In this document: piece after piece, positions 60,547 through 64,000 of the stretch
How the letters are laid out: the number at the start of each line of letters is the position of its first letter
Position numbering within the stretch: position 1 is the first letter of the stretch
Assembly: GCA_002365595.1 (NCBI GenBank)
Contig: DFAM01000013.1
Coordinates: forward strand, 40,560 to 104,559
Source: Acinetobacter sp. UBA3106
GTDB lineage: Bacteria; Pseudomonadota; Gammaproteobacteria; Pseudomonadales; Moraxellaceae
DNA length: 64,000 bases
Direction of reading: 5' to 3'
The notes under the pieces: generated by a model
The model's database searches: none
What the model saw: the letters and a program-made list of their open reading frames with translations, nothing else
Told to the model about the DNA's origin: nothing
Position numbers and translations under genes: made by a program

Positions 60547-62961
60547 TTATTTCTTGCGACGATTTCTAAATAAAGCAAGACCAGCTAAGCCTAAAATACT
60601 ATATATCCCTAGACTTCCGCCTCCTCCAGATGCTTCATTGTTCGTATTCTTTTCAGTGTTGAGTAAGTAAATTTTCGCATTATTTGACGACATTCCTTCT
60701 GCATCAAAAATATTATAATCCAGTTCATAATCAAACTGACTAAAATTATTTTTCACTTCAAAGTACAATTGTCCACCATAACAGGTGTCTTTGATATAAT
60801 TACCTGGGCATGGACCTTTACGATCCGCATTCACAATTAAACCAGCAGGAATGGTCGATAGACGTATCGGTAACTCAACTCCCTGATCATTTTTATAAAA
60901 TACATTCTTATTAATAGTTAGATGATTTGTTGGTCCATCCCCATCATCACTATCATTGGTTAATGGATTAACGCTAAGTACTGAATTCGAACTTGGAGTA
61001 ATTGAATAGGTATCATTTTCTGCTATAGGTGCAATATTGACAAAATTTGCCGTTATCAGTCCAGTAGACTTGACTGCACTGTCTTGTTTAGACGTAATAG
61101 TATATGAACAGTAACCATGCCCATCTACTACTCGGCCATCCGTACGATAAATGATGATTTGTTTTAGATCCTCTTTCCATTCACACTTAAAGTTAGGATC
61201 AGCAGTTCCGGCAAACTCGAATCCTCCCCCGCTTTTTTCAACAAACTCGCCAATACCATAGTTATAGGTCGTTATTGTATAGTTATTGGTATTAAGTGCT
61301 TTAAGTTGTATTGCACCAGCCATATCCGAGGCAGCTTCTTCACTTGGTAAAGCATTTGAAAAAGGATCAAAATAGATGGCACGATACTGAGCATACTGTT
61401 CGGTAAATTTTTTTAAGTCTTCAAATTTTGTTAAGTCTTCTTGATCCTTTACTCTAAGTTCTTTATCTGCCTCAGGATCAGCAAGATATTCTTTGAGTTT
61501 ATCAATTTGCGTTTGATAATCTGAAATGAGTGCTATATAAGATCTATTTGTTAGCGTTGTCGTATCAGCTGCAGTTAAACGCATGCGTTCAATCGAGCCA
61601 ATATCACAGGTGTTATTTAAGTTGGGATCTAATATATGGGTAGTATCTGTAATACGCGCCAAATTACGTTGATCTGTGGCACTACATTCCGACATACCTG
61701 TATTAACTAAATCAGTAGTATTCTGATTATCAATCGGATAATACATCGGTAAAAATAAATTATATTTAGATGCAGCTTGATATGGTGACAGAACTGTCGC
61801 CATACTGATTGAACCTAAATTAATATTGGTATTAAGACTTGTATTACCAGCAGTAGATGCTGTCGGTAAATCACACTGTCCTGTTCCAGGATCTAGCTGC
61901 AACGCATTTTGATAAGCGTAGATAACACGCTTAGTAGTTGTCAAATCGCCATTATTTAGTGCATAACGACATGACTTACCAGCATTATAAGCCAAGATAT
62001 TGAAATTTAAAGAAATGCTACCCGTATCATCATAATACAAAGTACTATGAGCATTATTTTCAACGATGGTATTACTATGCAGTAATAATTCGGAACCTGG
62101 ACTTAAACGATGATCTGCAGTATTTAGAACACGAATAATACTGCCATTACTGCTATTTGCTGTGTTCTTCGCAATTGTACTTGCTGTGATGCTTACACTT
62201 GAACTACCACATAAATCGATTGTACTCAGACTGGCTGCTGAACCATTTTCCACAATACTGCTTTTATCAATTTTAATAATCGCATTTGTTTTTCCCAAAT
62301 TTGCCATGCAGTCCATCGCAATAACACTACCTTCAGTTGCGCTATTACCTTGTATAAGTGTACCGCTTAAATTAATTTGATTTTCTGGTTTATGGGCGAC
62401 GAAATAAATTGCTCCGCCATCCTTAGCGGAAGCTGAGTTTAAAATAGCACTATTGGTCATATTTAAGGAACCACCGATCAGCAATGCTCCCCCCACTTCA
62501 CTTGAAGCTCCCCTATCTAGAGCAACATTATATAAAGACAGTGTTGATTCCCTGTCGATAGTATTGAAAATCCGTGATTTATCTTTTGCACTGATTTTAG
62601 TTTTTAAATTTTGACGTGCTGGATACTCATTGGTTAAGACATCTTTTGTTGAATAATCAACAGGTAATTTTCCATAAATGTAAATTTCTGATTCTGGCGT
62701 TAATTCGCTATTAAGGATATATTCACCCTCTTCAAGCTGAATATAATCTTTTTGCCCTCTGACAGTATTACCTGGCGTACAGCCACCATAAGCCTTATCT
62801 AAACTGGCAGCTTTAATTGCTTCACGCAATGAACATTTATTGGGATTGGTATTATCTTCATCATCGAAGGTATTCACAAAAATTGTTTTCTGTTCTGCTG
62901 CCATTAATGACATCGCAGACAATATCATGGCAGTGAGCAATCCTTTTTTATAATTTTTCAT
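60547..62961 (-). CDS. rbtA: GlyGly-CTERM surface protein, Acinetobacter rhombotarget A type (CSLREAI domain)
   Basis: An 804-residue exported protein. The signal peptide is MKNYKKGLLTAMILSAMSLMAAEQ. Next comes FVNTFDDED...NKCSLREAIKAASLDKAYGGCTPG, the CSLREA motif of this family, followed by a long right-handed beta-helix (SILNSASAKDGGAIYFV, SSIVENGSAASLSTIDL, TASTIAKNTANSSN) and a C-terminal Ig-like part (NDTYSITPSSNSVLSVNPLTNDSDDGDGPTN). It ends GGGGSLGIYSILGLAGLALFRNRRKK, the GlyGly-CTERM signal cut by rhombosortase and used to move proteins to the cell surface. The symbol is from memory of TIGR04212. AAGGATGAT before the ATG overlaps the upstream stop. Confidence 0.82.
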   Translation of the reverse strand: MKNYKKGLLTAMILSAMSLMAAEQKTIFVNTFDDEDNTNPNKCSLREAIKAASLDKAYGGCTPGNTVRGQKDYIQLEEGEYILNSELTPESEIYIYGKLPVDYSTKDVLTNEYPARQNLKTKISAKDKSRIFNTIDRESTLSLYNVALDRGASSEVGGALLIGGSLNMTNSAILNSASAKDGGAIYFVAHKPENQINLSGTLIQGNSATEGSVIAMDCMANLGKTNAIIKIDKSSIVENGSAASLSTIDLCGSSSVSITASTIAKNTANSSNGSIIRVLNTADHRLSPGSELLLHSNTIVENNAHSTLYYDDTGSISLNFNILAYNAGKSCRYALNNGDLTTTKRVIYAYQNALQLDPGTGQCDLPTASTAGNTSLNTNINLGSISMATVLSPYQAASKYNLFLPMYYPIDNQNTTDLVNTGMSECSATDQRNLARITDTTHILDPNLNNTCDIGSIERMRLTAADTTTLTNRSYIALISDYQTQIDKLKEYLADPEADKELRVKDQEDLTKFEDLKKFTEQYAQYRAIYFDPFSNALPSEEAASDMAGAIQLKALNTNNYTITTYNYGIGEFVEKSGGGFEFAGTADPNFKCEWKEDLKQIIIYRTDGRVVDGHGYCSYTITSKQDSAVKSTGLITANFVNIAPIAENDTYSITPSSNSVLSVNPLTNDSDDGDGPTNHLTINKNVFYKNDQGVELPIRLSTIPAGLIVNADRKGPCPGNYIKDTCYGGQLYFEVKNNFSQFDYELDYNIFDAEGMSSNNAKIYLLNTEKNTNNEASGGGGSLGIYSILGLAGLALFRNRRKK

Positions 62962-62974
62962 AGATCATCCTTAA

Positions 62975-64000
62975 TTATTTTTTATACCGGCGTAATCCAA
63001 CTAAACCTAATATGCCAAATAGACTGAAGAATCCAACAGAACCACCTGATGTGTTCACACTCTTACTTTCCATAGCATTTTGCGGTGCCTGTACAACATT
63101 CACATTCACTTCCATATAGGGTTTGGTTTTATTAAAACGCGTAGATGAAGTCACCAGCCGGATTTTAAAAATATCTGCACCATGCCAACTACCTTGAGGT
63201 GTATAAACCAGCGTTCCATCTTCATTAATATTCAGCTTACCTTTGGAAGGTGTTTGTGTCTGTACCACTTGCAAACAACCTGCTTGCCATGCTTCACCTG
63301 TAGGATTTTGACCTAATATGGCATCACATTCTTCTTTTGGCACCAAATCACTATCACTAAGATAACTAACTACTGAAATTTTGGCAGTTTCCCCTATAAT
63401 TAAATCTTCACCCACAAGTCCTGTTGTGCTGGGTACCACAATTTCAATTGCACCACGATCGCATAAATCATTATCTTCATCACGTGCATTATCACGCTGA
63501 TCTATGCTTTCACATCCCATCACTTTGGAAGTTGAATCAACCTGAAATTTACCTTTATTGATGAATAATGATTCAGCCAGGCTCTTATAGCTCATCAAAA
63601 TACGCGGGCGAAAATATCCTAAAAAATCTTTATCAGATTGAAAATAAGGACATAATAATGAGTCCGGATCTTCACTTAATGTTTTACATTTTCCATCTAA
63701 TGCATCACCTGCAATGAGCTGTGTACCAGTCCAGATATCATTTGGATATAGACTGTCGCCTGCCGTACAACTATTCGCCACGACATTATTTTGATTATAA
63801 GTTTTATCGGTATTTATAAAAGAACAGTTATTATCCTGAGTAATAGGATATGGATTTCCCAAAACAATACTATTGGCTAAATAGGCTTTTTGCGCAGGCG
63901 CATTAAATTGAATCCCTGCTGTATTACCTATGACAGTTAGGTTATTTAAGCCTATACCATCACGAACATTAATTATCCAGCCTTTATTTTTATAAAAAGT
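62975..64000 (-). CDS. second GlyGly-CTERM surface protein, 5' end outside the window
   Basis: The frame is open to the window edge, and 341 residues are visible. The visible start TFYKNKGWIINVRDGIGLNNLTVIGN is beta-helix sequence, so the N-terminal signal lies beyond base 64000. A repeat-like region with paired cysteines and LCDRGAIEI follows, then an Ig-like/cadherin-like domain (VVQTQTPSKGKLNINEDGTLVYTPQGSWHGADIFKIRLV) and a C-terminal GlyGly-CTERM signal (GGSVGFFSLFGILGLVGLRRYKK). The reading that starts at 63862 begins at a TTG inside the frame and is not a true start. It is 13 bases upstream of the other rhombotarget gene, so both are on one transcript. Confidence 0.8.
   Translation of the reverse strand, partial: TFYKNKGWIINVRDGIGLNNLTVIGNTAGIQFNAPAQKAYLANSIVLGNPYPITQDNNCSFINTDKTYNQNNVVANSCTAGDSLYPNDIWTGTQLIAGDALDGKCKTLSEDPDSLLCPYFQSDKDFLGYFRPRILMSYKSLAESLFINKGKFQVDSTSKVMGCESIDQRDNARDEDNDLCDRGAIEIVVPSTTGLVGEDLIIGETAKISVVSYLSDSDLVPKEECDAILGQNPTGEAWQAGCLQVVQTQTPSKGKLNINEDGTLVYTPQGSWHGADIFKIRLVTSSTRFNKTKPYMEVNVNVVQAPQNAMESKSVNTSGGSVGFFSLFGILGLVGLRRYKK

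Noticed and set aside
63862..63862. True start of the last surface protein at TTG 63862
   Set aside because: The frame continues upstream to base 64000 with beta-helix sequence, so the gene start lies outside the window.

Overview
The window is a typical Acinetobacter chromosome segment (Gammaproteobacteria, Moraxellaceae). Supporting evidence: low-to-moderate GC, many A/T-rich intergenic spaces, a 1277-residue PurL, a soluble transhydrogenase, the pabC-mltG-tmk and lepA-lepB-rnc-era-recO-pdxJ blocks, a nadM-type NMN adenylyltransferase, and two tandem GlyGly-CTERM surface proteins of the Acinetobacter 'rhombotarget' type. I cannot assign a species. I see no tRNA, rRNA, CRISPR array, prophage or intact insertion sequence.

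Layout. 1-3.2 kb: end of a copper-storage four-helix protein, sthA and lipA. 3.2-10.4 kb: a long minus-strand block of miaE, pdxJ, recO, a small lipoprotein, era, rnc, a DUF4845 protein, lepB and lepA (RNA processing, ribosome function, secretion, vitamin B6). 10.5-17.4 kb: thioesterases, a Do-family protease, nadB, and tmk/mltG/pabC. 17.5-24.3 kb: a complete sulfate-uptake locus with two substrate-binding proteins, a small hydrolase, cysT-cysW-cysA and a CysB-type regulator. 24.4-34.9 kb: two outer-membrane barrels, dapD, queE-queC, a secreted Cys protein, a peroxiredoxin, the divergent argO/argP pair, a YceI protein, nadM, an enoyl-CoA hydratase homologue and a nitroreductase. 34.9-40.5 kb: a more A/T-rich accessory stretch with an orphan lipoprotein, an IS66 transposase remnant, a NIF3-like domain, a fadE-like acyl-CoA dehydrogenase, an orphan protein and a 43-residue membrane ORF. 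40.5-49.8 kb: purL, dgt, ruvA, ruvB and two membrane-anchored hypotheticals. 50-58.9 kb: a periplasmic M20 peptidase, ybgC-tolQRAB-pal, fbp and a SpoU-type RNA methyltransferase. 59-64 kb: a sigma/anti-sigma/DUF3106 operon and two tandem rhombosortase-substrate proteins.

The most unusual signal is a dispersed, structured intergenic element in the 39-47 kb region. There are three full copies (39930-40020, 44707-44800, 47154-47244) and one reduced copy (34930-34945), all on the + strand. Each full copy has a hairpin with an ATGGAT loop, a long outer stem enclosing a second hairpin with an AAGGAT/AAGGAG loop and one unpaired T, and a terminal CAAAAGT-type hairpin. The arms differ between copies but remain paired, so the structure appears to be conserved as RNA. 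The GGA loops resemble CsrA/RsmA binding sites, and the inner hairpin of the 39.9 kb copy matches the published SELEX consensus RUACARGGAUGU. It may belong to, or be related to, the family known as TwoAYGGAY RNA. One copy lies between ruvA and ruvB.

Other points of interest are a roughly 420-bp gene-conversion-like tract shared by the two sulfate-binding protein genes, a duplicated upstream region for those genes that may be the CysB operator, the overlapping sigma-factor operon, and the tandem GlyGly-CTERM pair.
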